A DNA stretch of 23,902 nt, taken from CAZVWH01 sp964631175 (GTDB lineage Bacteria; Planctomycetota; Phycisphaerae; Sedimentisphaerales; Anaerobacaceae). Where the stretch lies: NCBI GenBank assembly GCA_964631175.1, contig CAZVWH010000038.1:1-23902 (forward strand), written 5' to 3'. The notes under the pieces were generated by a model that saw nothing but the letters and a program-made list of their open reading frames with translations, had not been told where the DNA came from and did no database searches. Shown in pieces: positions 1 through 8,128 of the stretch; position 1 is the first letter of the stretch; each line of letters opens with the position of its first letter. The position numbers and the translations under genes were made by a program.

Positions 1-1037
1 AATGGAACCACATGATGGATCAAACGCATATCAGTTATACGTACTGGCAGCAGCCTGGAAAGGATGTCATGCCCAAAGTTGAGGAAACCGAGATACCCAA
101 TGTTTCGGATATGGGCGTGGCGATAGAAGGCTCGGATGGCTGGTGGCCAATGGAAGACGGCGAAGCAGTATTGCCTGAATTTGACCCCTTTAACCAACAG
201 AAATATTATATAGAGGTATTTAATCGCGGACAGGTGCCTTTTGATTACACAATCGAGTCAGGGCAATCGTGGCTGCTTGTTGAACCTGATCAGGGAAAGG
301 TCGATAAAGAACAGCGAGTATGGGTAAGCGTGAATTGGCAGCAGGCACCGACCGGAAAAAATAGTGCTGCTATTACTATAACAGGCCCTGGTGAAAAACA
401 GGTTGTTGTACATGCTCATATTAACAATCCGGCGTCTCCGAAACGGGACCAGGTGAAGGGCTTTGTCGAGGCCAATGGGTACGTTTCCATGGAGGCTGAA
501 CATTATACCAATGCGGTGAATAAAGCACCTGTAAGATGGCTGCGCATCCCGGATTTAAGCCGGACACTTTCGGGAATGACGCCGTTACCGGTCACCGCAA
601 AAAGTCAGTCACCCGGAGGAGACGGCCCCCGTTTGGAATACCGTATGTATATTTTTGATAGTGGTAAAGTTGAAGTGAAGGTGTATCTATCTCCTACCCA
701 GAACTTTCTTAACACTCAGGGATTGCATTATGCTATTTCATTCGATGATGAGACGCCACAAATTATTAACATGCATGTAAATGATACAGTCCCTGACTGG
801 AAGTACCCTCCAGTCTGGAATAAAGCAGTAAGTGAGAATATTAAAGTGATGACCTCTGAACATCTTCTCGAAAAGCAGGGTGAGCATGTTTTGAAATTCT
901 GGATGGTTGACCCGGGCATTGTGCTGCAGAAAATTGTTGTGAATACGGGCGGCCTTAAACCGAGCTATCTTGGCCCGCCTGAAAGCTATCACAGCGGTGA
1001 TGCTGTTTCCTCGAAGGCTGTTCCTTCTGAAAATTGA
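1..1037 (+). CDS. GH115 alpha-glucuronidase, C-terminal part (cut by window start)
   Basis: The reading frame is open at the left edge (first whole codon at 3), so this is the C-terminal ~345 residues of a longer protein. The first visible residues contain the SYTYWQQP...VMP stretch typical of the GH115 catalytic region's end. The last ~190 residues, beginning near GFVEANGYVSMEAEHYT and ending with VLKFWMVDPGIVLQKIV and YLGPPES, match the GH115 C-terminal beta-sandwich domain as I know it. Family knowledge: GH115 enzymes release (4-O-methyl-)glucuronic acid side chains from glucuronoxylan, usually outside the cytoplasm. The catalytic residues and any signal peptide lie outside the window. The ATG at 12 is an internal Met. 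The gene fits with the nearby GH31 and GH97 genes as part of a hemicellulose-degrading set. Family assignment is firm; exact substrate is inferred. Confidence 0.88.
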   Translation, partial: WNHMMDQTHISYTYWQQPGKDVMPKVEETEIPNVSDMGVAIEGSDGWWPMEDGEAVLPEFDPFNQQKYYIEVFNRGQVPFDYTIESGQSWLLVEPDQGKVDKEQRVWVSVNWQQAPTGKNSAAITITGPGEKQVVVHAHINNPASPKRDQVKGFVEANGYVSMEAEHYTNAVNKAPVRWLRIPDLSRTLSGMTPLPVTAKSQSPGGDGPRLEYRMYIFDSGKVEVKVYLSPTQNFLNTQGLHYAISFDDETPQIINMHVNDTVPDWKYPPVWNKAVSENIKVMTSEHLLEKQGEHVLKFWMVDPGIVLQKIVVNTGGLKPSYLGPPESYHSGDAVSSKAVPSEN

Positions 1038-1068
1038 GTCACCGGTTCATGTGCCTTTTCCGCTGGGA

Positions 1069-1082
1069 TCCGCCGAGGCGGA
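1069..1082. repeat. Short palindrome TCCGCC-GA-GGCGGA
   Basis: A perfect 6-bp inverted repeat with a 2-base centre, 32 bp after the GH115 stop. It has the same arms as the copies at 1190, 13802, 18372 and 23423. The bases after it (ggactccttac) also occur, inverted, near 13654-13664, so the repeat unit may be longer than the palindrome. Confidence 0.75.
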
Positions 1083-1122
1083 CTCCTTACAAAAAAGAGC
1101 TGGGTTTATCTGCGGGGTTTAA

Positions 1123-1196
1123 TAACGGGGGCCGGATTCGAACCTGTGACCTCCGGATTAGAAACCCGTTGCTCTATCCGGCTGAGCTATCCGCCT
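1123..1196 (-). tRNA. tRNA-Arg(TCT), degenerate, possible pseudo-tRNA
   Basis: On the minus strand the segment lengths are canonical: 7-nt acceptor strand, TA, D-stem GCTC/GAGC with a 9-nt loop, anticodon loop TTTCTAA (anticodon TCT, Arg), 5-nt variable region, T-loop TTCGAAT, and A as discriminator; CCA is not encoded. The D-stem pairs fully and the anticodon stem pairs 4 of 5. The T-stem (ACAGG/CCGGC) pairs only 3 of 5, and the acceptor (AGGCGGA/CCCCGTT) about 4 of 7 counting a wobble. The 5' acceptor strand is exactly one arm of the palindrome at 1190-1204. The 5' and 3' halves look as if they do not belong together, so a functional tRNA is doubtful. It lies 160 bp downstream of the metallophosphoesterase gene. 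Confidence 0.6.
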
Positions 1197-1204
1197 TGGG
1201 CGGA
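1190..1204. repeat. Short palindrome TCCGCC-TTG-GGCGGA overlapping the tRNA 5' end
   Basis: A 15-base inverted repeat identical to the copies at 13802-13816 and 18372-18386. Seven of its bases form the 5' acceptor strand of the tRNA-Arg-like gene, which then cannot pair properly with the 3' acceptor strand. Confidence 0.8.
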
Positions 1205-1355
1205 TTGGAATCTCCGAATAGTAGAACCATATCAACCATATTTGCAGCCTGCTTTTCTTTAACCATGAGAGGCTGCCGATATCGGCTGACAAGCCTGCAC
1301 CCTATCAAAGCCAAGAAAAAAGCGCAAGTATTTTCTTTGAAAATAAATGGGTATT

Positions 1356-2381
1356 CTATCTAAGGTTTTTGGTTTCCAGAACAGGATTCTCCGCCTCTAT
1401 ATTCTGGATATGCTGATGATAAGTAATTTTGGGGCCATTATTATTTACTTGAACCAGCCTAACAGTTAACTGGCGATCATTACTCTCCGGCCATTGCGTG
1501 TCGTACCATGTTTCATCCGTCACCCTCACACTGTAAAGCGGCGTAAACAAGCCTGACCATACTATCATGTTCCAGTTTTGATGAAGATGCCCTGCATAAT
1601 TCGAATCGATATATTCTCTGTAATTATAGAGAAACTGTTTGATTTTGGTCATTTCTTCTTTCGAAAAAAGATATTTGTCCGCCATCTCAAATCCTGTACG
1701 AAACATGCCGATATGCGACATGATTACGATGTTTTCTTTCTTTGGTTTTGAGCATTTTTCAATATCATTTTTGAACCAGTGCCAGCTACCGCCTGGAAAG
1801 TCGTGGAGCTCTCCGCCCTCGTCCCCTCTTTTTCTGGAATTAAAATCCAGGCATACAAAATGACAGCCCTTATAATCAAAGGAAAAATTCTGAAGATACA
1901 TATTCCGGACAGGAACAGTTGCCTTTTGCCAATTCACAAAACGCCCGGAAAGATACTTGTACTGAGGTTCAAATACATCCTGAAACTCCCTTTCACATCC
2001 GGTCTCAATTTCGTTGTCACCTATTATAGGGATGTAAGGAATACCGACAATATTCAGGCGATTCAGTATCTGTCTGGCGATTGCCAGATTTCTACTACTT
2101 CCGGTTCTGCCCCACGCAATGTCTCCTAACACGAAAACTAATTCTATATTGTTATTGTTTTTATTGTCTTTTATCCAATCAACAGCAGTCTGAAATTTGG
2201 CTCTGCGAGCTGCGTTTCCATCCACATGTGGATCAGCCATAATAGCAAATGAAAAAGTTTCACCGTATACAAGGCAGCCAACCGGTAAATACATAATTGA
2301 TAGGGTCAATAAAACCTGCTTTAAAAATCGGTCCGTTAGACTGCTAATCAGGTATTTGTGTTTATCCGGCCAGTAGTACAT
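1356..2381 (-). CDS. Secreted calcineurin-like metallophosphoesterase
   Basis: The 341-residue protein has the order of metal-binding motifs of the calcineurin-like phosphoesterase fold: DPH at residues 50-52 (motif D-x-H), GD at 86-87, GDNE at 121-124 (in the place of the usual GN[HD][DE]), SH at 222-223 and GHLH at 264-267. A hydrophobic stretch at ~20-40 ending in PVGCLVYG looks like a signal peptide, so the enzyme probably acts in the periplasm or outside. Met30 is another possible start, but it would cut the signal peptide. The substrate cannot be told from sequence; phosphomonoesters, phosphodiesters and acid-phosphatase-like activity are all possible. It is transcribed divergently from the GH31 gene, with 229 bp between them. 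No strong Shine-Dalgarno sequence is seen before this start. Confidence 0.85.
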   Translation of the reverse strand: MYYWPDKHKYLISSLTDRFLKQVLLTLSIMYLPVGCLVYGETFSFAIMADPHVDGNAARRAKFQTAVDWIKDNKNNNNIELVFVLGDIAWGRTGSSRNLAIARQILNRLNIVGIPYIPIIGDNEIETGCEREFQDVFEPQYKYLSGRFVNWQKATVPVRNMYLQNFSFDYKGCHFVCLDFNSRKRGDEGGELHDFPGGSWHWFKNDIEKCSKPKKENIVIMSHIGMFRTGFEMADKYLFSKEEMTKIKQFLYNYREYIDSNYAGHLHQNWNMIVWSGLFTPLYSVRVTDETWYDTQWPESNDRQLTVRLVQVNNNGPKITYHQHIQNIEAENPVLETKNLR

Positions 2382-2610
2382 GAAAAAGTTTTCAATATTG
2401 CCTTTTATTTTTGTCTGCTAATTCATTATATGCAGCGGCTATTAAAAGTAAATGTTAGTGTAACATAATTTCTGTAAATTTGATATTATATGCCAGCGCT
2501 TGATACAGCAGAAGCAATATTGCCGAAGCGACAATAACGCAATTTATACAAAGAACAGTACGTGCCCGTGAAACAAATATATATTATATATTATCTGAAA
2601 GGGAAAGATT

Positions 2611-5490
2611 ATGACCGTAAAACCATGGTCCACGCTGAGTGCGTTTATCTTAACAGCCGTTTTGTTGAATGGTAGCATCAATTATGCTTTTGAAAAACAG
2701 GCCGACGGTATTGTGATTAAACTTCAAAAGGAAAAGGCAACGGACCCCAAAATAATAAAAATCCAGGTGCGCACGGAGAATATTCTTCGTATCGTTGCAA
2801 CACCAGGGGATAGCTTTTCCTCCAGGCCGAGCTTAATTGTTGAAAAGCGTAATTGGAAAGCCGTACCGTTTACGATTACAGAAGCTGATGACACCGTGCA
2901 GATTTCCACGGCTAAGATAACAGCTAAAGTTTTAACAAAGACCGGAGAAATCACCTTTTATGACAAAGCCGGCCAAGTTATCCTTCGGGAAAAACCTGGA
3001 GGTGGTAAGATTATCACGCCTGCCGAGGTAATGGGGGAGAAGACTTATCATAATCAACAGTTTTTCATGTCCCCGGAGGACGAGGCTTTCTACGGTCTGG
3101 GCCAGCATCAAAATAACATTATGAACTATAAAGGACATAACCTGGACCTTTGGCAGCATAATATGGTAGCCGTTGTCCCGTTTCTGGTTTCAAGCAGGAA
3201 CTACGGCATCCTCTGGGACAACAATTCACGCACCAAGTTTGGAGACATTCGTGACTATCAACCCTTATCATCGTTGACGTTATATGATAAAGAAGGCAAC
3301 GAAGGCGGACTCACCGCAGAGTATTACAGCAGTCAAGATTTCCAAACGCTGCTCACTTCTCGAACGGAATCTGTAATCGCTCACGAGAACCTTGATGAGC
3401 TCGGCGGCTTTCCGGAAGATTTTAATTTAGGTCGAGGCAGTGTGCGCTGGAGCGGCGAAATCCAGTCCAATCAATCAGGTGTTCATACATTCAGATTCTA
3501 CAGCTCCCACTATGCAAAAGTGTGGCTAAACGGCGAGCTGGTAGTGGACTCGTGGCGTCAGAACTGGTGTCCATGGACGCATATACTCAGCCTGACGATG
3601 GAGACAGGCAAACGTTATCCGATTAAAATCGAGTGGGTGCCTAACAGTGGCTACATTGGATTAAGGTATCTCGGTCCCGCTGAAGAAGAGAGCAAAGATA
3701 CTATGTCACTTTATTCCGAGGTAGCTGATCAGATCGATTATTACTTTATTCATGGAGACAGTTTAGACCAAGTTATTTCTGGGTATCGTGAAATAACAGG
3801 CAAGGCCCCGATGATGCCGAAGTGGGCGATGGGTTTCTGGCAGTGCCGCGAACGCTATAAGAGCCAGGATGATCTGCTCTCGGTCGTCAAAGAATTCCGC
3901 AAGCGTCAAATACCGCTGGATAATATCGTGCAGGACTGGTTCTACTGGCCGGAAGACAAATGGGGCGACCACAACTTTGATCCGGAGCGTTTTCCTGATC
4001 CGGCTGGCATGGTAAAAGAGCTTCACGAAGAGCTTAATAGCCGCATTATGATTTCGGTCTGGCCTAAGTTCTATGTCGGTACCGAGAATTACGAGCAGTT
4101 CCGAGAGAAGGGCTGGCTCTATATGCGCAATGTTGAGAAGCAGCAAAAAGACTGGGTTGGACCCGGTTATATCTCTACGTTCTACGACCCGTATAGTAAA
4201 GAAGCCAGTGATTTATTCTGGAAGCTGATAGATGAGAAGCTGTTCAGCAAGGGTTTTGACGCCTGGTGGTTAGATGCTACTGAGCCGGATATTCACTCAA
4301 ATCTGTCGATGACAGAGCAACTGCTTCGCATAGGTCCAACCGCATTGGGTACCTCAGCACGTTATCGTAATACATATTCTTTGGCCAATGCCAAGGGTGT
4401 CTATGAGGGACAGCGCAAAAGCAAACCCAATCAGCGAGTTTTTATCCTCACCCGCTCGGCATACGCTGGGCAGCAGCGATACTCCGCTGCGACCTGGAGC
4501 GGTGATGTCGCCACGCGATGGTACGATTTAAAAGCGCAGATTTCAGCAGGCTTAAATTTTTGTCTTTCCGGTATTCCTTACTGGACGATGGATATCGGCG
4601 GCTTCGCGGTCGAACCTCGGTTTGAGCGTAATGTGAAAGATGCTGACTTGGATGAATGGCGTGAGTTGAACACCCGTTGGTTCCAGTTTGGCACATTCTG
4701 TCCCTTGTTCCGTGTGCATGGACAATTTCCCTATCGTGAGATGTTCAATATCGCACCGGACGACCATCCGGCTTATCAAACCATGCTTGATTACGACAAG
4801 CTGCGATATCGATTGATGCCTTATATTTACTCATTGGCCGGTATGGTGACACACAACGACTATACGATTATGCGAGCGCTGATTATGGATTTCAGCCAGG
4901 ATAAAAAAGTCCGCAATATCGGCGACCAGTTTATGTTCGGGCCAGCTCTGCTGATTAATCCGATAACAGAATATAAAGCCAGGTCTCGCCAGGTATATCT
5001 GCCCGCCGGGACGGGCTGGTATGACCTTAAATCAGGCCGATATTTCGAGGGAGGCCAAACCATTCAGGCTGATGCACCATACACCGATATACCGATTTTC
5101 GTGAAAGAAGGCTCAATCATCCCATTCGGCCCAGATATTCAATACACCACAGAAAAGCCCGCCGATCCAATTCATCTGTTTGTTTATACCGGCGCCGACG
5201 GTGCGTTTACGTTGTATGAAGACGAAAATGTTAATTATAACTATGAAAAAGGTGCCTTTAGTATGATTCAACTCACATACAACGAAGCGACTCAGTCTCT
5301 GATAATCGGTGCTTATCAGGGAGAATTCCCCGGCATGTTGAAGGAACGTAAATTTGAAATTGTTTGGGTCGGCAAAGACAAGCCGGTCGGCCTTTGGATT
5401 CGACAGGCTCACCACAAGGATTTTGAAATTACACCTGCCCAAACGGTTCGTTACGATGGAAACGAGCTGTCTGTAAAGCAGAATAAATAA
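2611..5490 (+). CDS. GH31 alpha-xylosidase/alpha-glucosidase with PA14 insert, secreted
   Basis: A 959-residue protein with an N-terminal signal peptide (residues ~1-26). It then has the GH31 N-terminal beta-sandwich, a PA14-type insert at about 230-356 (EGGLTAEYY ... GYIGLRYLGP), the (beta/alpha)8 barrel from ~395, and C-terminal beta domains. The GH31 nucleophile is D555 in WWLDATEPD; the acid/base is D632 in WSGD. The barrel also shows QDWFYWPEDKWGDHNFD. Family knowledge: GH31 enzymes carrying a PA14 insert include exo-acting alpha-xylosidases that trim xyloglucan oligosaccharides (for example Cellvibrio Xyl31A), so alpha-xylosidase is the best guess and alpha-glucosidase the alternative. 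The start is supported by gaaaggga about 7-13 bases upstream of the ATG. No terminator is seen after the stop; the broken peroxiredoxin ORF begins 26 bp later with a similar aagggaaaggg ribosome site. Confidence 0.93.
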   Translation: MTVKPWSTLSAFILTAVLLNGSINYAFEKQADGIVIKLQKEKATDPKIIKIQVRTENILRIVATPGDSFSSRPSLIVEKRNWKAVPFTITEADDTVQISTAKITAKVLTKTGEITFYDKAGQVILREKPGGGKIITPAEVMGEKTYHNQQFFMSPEDEAFYGLGQHQNNIMNYKGHNLDLWQHNMVAVVPFLVSSRNYGILWDNNSRTKFGDIRDYQPLSSLTLYDKEGNEGGLTAEYYSSQDFQTLLTSRTESVIAHENLDELGGFPEDFNLGRGSVRWSGEIQSNQSGVHTFRFYSSHYAKVWLNGELVVDSWRQNWCPWTHILSLTMETGKRYPIKIEWVPNSGYIGLRYLGPAEEESKDTMSLYSEVADQIDYYFIHGDSLDQVISGYREITGKAPMMPKWAMGFWQCRERYKSQDDLLSVVKEFRKRQIPLDNIVQDWFYWPEDKWGDHNFDPERFPDPAGMVKELHEELNSRIMISVWPKFYVGTENYEQFREKGWLYMRNVEKQQKDWVGPGYISTFYDPYSKEASDLFWKLIDEKLFSKGFDAWWLDATEPDIHSNLSMTEQLLRIGPTALGTSARYRNTYSLANAKGVYEGQRKSKPNQRVFILTRSAYAGQQRYSAATWSGDVATRWYDLKAQISAGLNFCLSGIPYWTMDIGGFAVEPRFERNVKDADLDEWRELNTRWFQFGTFCPLFRVHGQFPYREMFNIAPDDHPAYQTMLDYDKLRYRLMPYIYSLAGMVTHNDYTIMRALIMDFSQDKKVRNIGDQFMFGPALLINPITEYKARSRQVYLPAGTGWYDLKSGRYFEGGQTIQADAPYTDIPIFVKEGSIIPFGPDIQYTTEKPADPIHLFVYTGADGAFTLYEDENVNYNYEKGAFSMIQLTYNEATQSLIIGAYQGEFPGMLKERKFEIVWVGKDKPVGLWIRQAHHKDFEITPAQTVRYDGNELSVKQNK

Positions 5491-5516
5491 TCGTTGAGAA
5501 GGGAAAGGGATTTATT

Positions 5517-5698
5517 ATGGTTATGACGGCTTCTACAATGCTACCATTGGGGACAGCTGCACCGGATTTCAGCCTGCCGGACACAGAAGGCAAAATCGTC
5601 TCAGCAGATGGTTTCAAGAATGCACCGGCTCTCTTGTCCGCAGACCTTTGATTTTTTTCTATCCGGCAGAAATACCCGCTTGTATAATCAATCTCATT
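5517..5698 (+). pseudogene. Truncated and frameshifted peroxiredoxin/thioredoxin-like gene
   Basis: An ATG at 5517, preceded by a good ribosome site (aagggaaaggg), opens a 44-codon frame ending at 5651. Its sequence (STMLPLGTAAPDFSLPDTEGK...DGFKNAPALL) is the typical N-terminus of AhpC/TSA and thioredoxin-family proteins, which are normally ~160-200 residues long. The active-site part is missing. In another frame, just before and past the stop (from ~5639), the DNA reads RRPLIFFYPAEIPAC, which resembles the peroxiredoxin PLVLFFYP...PGC active-site segment. Either one frameshift or a join of two gene pieces would explain this. The second frame then runs without a stop into the thiamine gene, whose own ATG is at 5699. 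I see no functional product; N-terminal homology is confident, the second part is inference. Confidence 0.65.
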
Positions 5699-6757
5699 AT
5701 GGAACGAGCTGTTTATAGAATCATCGATGCCAATTTTAATCGCGCGCGGGAAGCGGTCCGTGTGATCGAAGAGTACTGTAGATTCGGTTTGAATTCGGCT
5801 GCTCTAAGTGAACGAGCAAAAAAGCTTCGGCATGAATTGTCTGCTTGCTTAAATGAGCTCGATGTTGGGCAACTGCTCTCCAGCAGAGATACGATTGGTG
5901 ATGTCGGTGTTGGCAAAACGGTCGATAAGCAGCTGGAGCGCAGTGACCTTAAGAGCTGTTTTACTGCCGGCTGCAAACGTTTAACCGAGGCATTGCGAAC
6001 ATTGACTGAGATGACGTCCGCACTCGGCGGACAAAATCGGTCTATAGCCAAGATATTAGAGAAGCTACGGTTTGAAGCGTATGCACTTGAAAAAGACATT
6101 GTTCTGTTCAGTGAACCGGCTGAGAAATTCAAACATGTTGGATTGTATGTGATAATCAGCAGCAATTTGCCTGCAGATATTATTTGGTTAACCCAGCGGT
6201 GTGTGGCTGGTGGTGCTGACTGTATCCAACTGCGGGCAAAAGACATAAACGACGATACTCTCTGTGCGGTTGCTGTTGAATTTGTAAAAGTTTGTAAGGC
6301 TGCAGGAGTCCTCAGCATAATAAACAACAGAATCGATGTTGCAGTTGCGGCTGGCGCTGATGGTGTTCACCTTGGTCAGAATGACTTGTCCATTGAGCTG
6401 GCTCGCAAGCTGCAGTTGGCTCCGTTGATTATTGGCAACAGCACGCATTCGCTCGAACAATTGCACTCTGCCTGCGAGGTGAATCCGACGTATGTGAGCC
6501 TTGGTCCCGTCTTTGACACGGTGACAAAGCCAACCGCTAAGCCTGTCGGGCTGGACTATGTCAGACAGGCAACAAAGTATCTCACTGATACCGGTATCGC
6601 TAATGTCGCTATTGGCGGCATAACAGCGGACAATGTTGAAGAGGTATTAAGAGCTGGCGCCGGGATGATTGCGGTGTGCTCTGCGGTTACACGTGTAGAA
6701 GACCCGATGACAGCGTGCAGAACGCTAAAAGAGAAAATATCTGTTTTAAGAAAATAA
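5699..6757 (+). CDS. thiE: ThiD2-ThiE fusion, thiamine phosphate synthase
   Basis: 352 residues from the ATG at 5699 (the frame is open further upstream, but those residues belong to the broken gene before it). Residues ~1-135 (YRIIDANFNRAREAVRVIEEYCRF ... KKLRHEL) match the ThiD2 domain, described as an alternative HMP-phosphate kinase family often fused to ThiE. Residues ~147-350 are ThiE: IQLRAKD at 177-182, then NNRIDVA, DGVHLGQ, GNSTHS, GPVFDTVTKPT and VAIGGI, which bind the pyrophosphate and the HMP and thiazole moieties. ThiE joins HMP-PP to thiazole phosphate to make thiamine phosphate in the cytoplasm, and the ThiD2 half would supply HMP-PP. I found no TPP riboswitch upstream. Both domains look full length. 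Confidence 0.92.
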   Translation: MERAVYRIIDANFNRAREAVRVIEEYCRFGLNSAALSERAKKLRHELSACLNELDVGQLLSSRDTIGDVGVGKTVDKQLERSDLKSCFTAGCKRLTEALRTLTEMTSALGGQNRSIAKILEKLRFEAYALEKDIVLFSEPAEKFKHVGLYVIISSNLPADIIWLTQRCVAGGADCIQLRAKDINDDTLCAVAVEFVKVCKAAGVLSIINNRIDVAVAAGADGVHLGQNDLSIELARKLQLAPLIIGNSTHSLEQLHSACEVNPTYVSLGPVFDTVTKPTAKPVGLDYVRQATKYLTDTGIANVAIGGITADNVEEVLRAGAGMIAVCSAVTRVEDPMTACRTLKEKISVLRK

Positions 6758-7154
6758 TGAGCTTTTTTAATACGCTGCTTATTAAAGAAACAACATAATC
6801 CAGGGGTTTTGAGCTTTGAAGACCGGTTTTCTACATATTATCCACTGATAATGCGATTTTTCTGGATGCTTGTTCGATTTTACTAAAAGTTAGACAGTAC
6901 TTTTATCACTAACGTTACTCTTGAATTTAGATTTTCTTATAATTCCTTATGCACTCATAACCTACTTTTACAAAATAGGTTACGGAACATAGCCGATACA
7001 TTTGGATAAGTTAGATTGACAGCAAGTAAAAATCAGACTGATTTTGGCATATATTCTTAATGTCTTGGCAAATAAACGCTAAAAACCAGGCCGAGTTATC
7101 AACAGGCTATCCACATCGCAATCAGCCTAATAATTGAGTAGCTACGGTTAAGAT
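6758..7154. other. Gene-free stretch after thiE
   Basis: No convincing coding frame. Two AT-rich inverted repeats are visible: TTAATA-N7-TATTAA near 6768-6786 just after the thiE stop, and aaccta...taggtt at 6959-6981. Neither is followed by a clean T-run on the plus strand, so neither is a confident terminator. Confidence 0.5.
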
Positions 7155-7345
7155 TTATCCGCCTTCGCAGAAAGCCACTCCCGCAGCTTCTTGCGAAGCA
7201 AGAGCGGGGGTGGATGAATGCGAAAAGGGTAACCCTCCATAGCCTTGGCGAAGGATGAAATGCTTCGGCGGGTTTCGCCGAAACCTGCCTTCGCAGAAGC
7301 GGCTACGCACAGATAGGTGTGTGAGGATGCCATGGCTGTAAAAAC
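7155..7345. repeat. Intergenic palindrome cluster
   Basis: A GC-rich mosaic of inverted repeats. At 7267-7289 two 11-base arms (ggcgggtttcg / cgaaacctgcc) pair with one G-T. At about 7188-7202 the core tcttgcgaagcaaga is close to tcttgcgaaagcaaga at 23281-23296. ccttcgcagaa occurs twice (near 7162 and 7288), and ccttggcgaagg at 7243-7254 is an imperfect palindrome. No gene is supported here. The cluster lies behind the minus-strand lipoprotein gene, where it could act as a transcription barrier, or it could be a REP-like mobile repeat. Confidence 0.6.
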
Positions 7346-7354
7346 CGTGGAGCT

Positions 7355-8128
7355 TCACTTTTTGGTTTCTGAAGAAATAGACGCATTTTTCACCGGTGAT
7401 AATGAGCTGACTTGTGCCCGAATTTGGGAAAGCGTAGCTTTCATTTGCTCAAGGGTGTCTATTATTTTACTATTGTTTACCTGATTCTTATCCTGCATAG
7501 CTGCGATTTGCTCCTGTAGGCCGGCTTGGTTCTGCCGGACATCCTTTAGGGTATCGACCATCGCCGCCTGGATATTATTCTGAATCCTTTCTTCAAATCT
7601 GAGCTGCCTCTGGCCAATAACATCTATAATGTTAGCCAGATCTTTCTTGTTGTTCTGAAGACTTTCCTGCAGTTTTATTAAATTTTGTTCGTGACCGACT
7701 ACGCTTTCATCTACCCGCTGGATATTTACGTTCAGACTTTCAACACCGTTTTGTAATGCTCTCTGACTACGTTCGATTCCAGCTATGGAATTGGTCAAAC
7801 GCTGACGCTGTAATTGCAGTAAGTCCTGCAGCGCAGCGTGTTCCTGCCCAATAGCGGCTATTACATCATTGGTTTGTTTTTTGTTAGTATCCTGCACGTC
7901 TTCCATTGCGACATGTAATTGGCTTTGGCTGTCCTCGATACGTTTCATATTATCAGTCATCAGATGAGTATCGGCCTGAATTAATTTTTGCAGTTCAAAC
8001 TGGTTCTGCTCAATACTGGCCATTTCCTCACCGCATCCGGTTACGGCCAGAACAATTATCCCTGTTAAGGCAGTTAAAGCGGTTCTCATAACGAGTTTCT
8101 TTGTATTAAACCTTTTTTTCTTTTCCAT
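7355..8128 (-). CDS. Coiled-coil lipoprotein made of ~26-residue units, function unknown
   Basis: 257 residues. The N-terminus is basic (MEKKKRFNTKK), followed by a hydrophobic segment and the lipobox AVTGC with C32 as lipidation site, so the protein is probably membrane-anchored and exported. The rest is low in aromatic residues, rich in Gln/Asn and heptad-like. A degenerate motif (I/V)xxxQxxL(Q) recurs at I39, I64, I93, I118, V144, I171 and V197, that is every 25-29 residues, giving seven units of long helix. The ribosome site gggaagg lies about 7 bases before the ATG. I do not recognise a family beyond generic coiled-coil. A rod-like spacer or scaffold at the envelope is one inference; there is no enzymatic motif. 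It stands alone between two long non-coding stretches. Confidence 0.8.
   Translation of the reverse strand: MEKKKRFNTKKLVMRTALTALTGIIVLAVTGCGEEMASIEQNQFELQKLIQADTHLMTDNMKRIEDSQSQLHVAMEDVQDTNKKQTNDVIAAIGQEHAALQDLLQLQRQRLTNSIAGIERSQRALQNGVESLNVNIQRVDESVVGHEQNLIKLQESLQNNKKDLANIIDVIGQRQLRFEERIQNNIQAAMVDTLKDVRQNQAGLQEQIAAMQDKNQVNNSKIIDTLEQMKATLSQIRAQVSSLSPVKNASISSETKK

Noticed and set aside
280..295. tgaacctgatcaggg, resembling the conserved core of a TPP riboswitch
   Set aside because: It lies inside the GH115 coding frame (VEPDQG), lacks the other riboswitch arms, and is 5 kb from the thiamine gene.
1034..1363. 109-codon frame reading NNGGRIRTCDLRIRNPLLYPAELSAL
   Set aside because: This is the plus-strand translation of the minus-strand tRNA-Arg, a well-known spurious protein pattern; the start also overlaps the GH115 stop.
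5713..6327. Long minus-strand ORF (204 codons) over thiE
   Set aside because: It is a shadow of the plus-strand ThiD2-ThiE frame, whose domains and motifs are clear.
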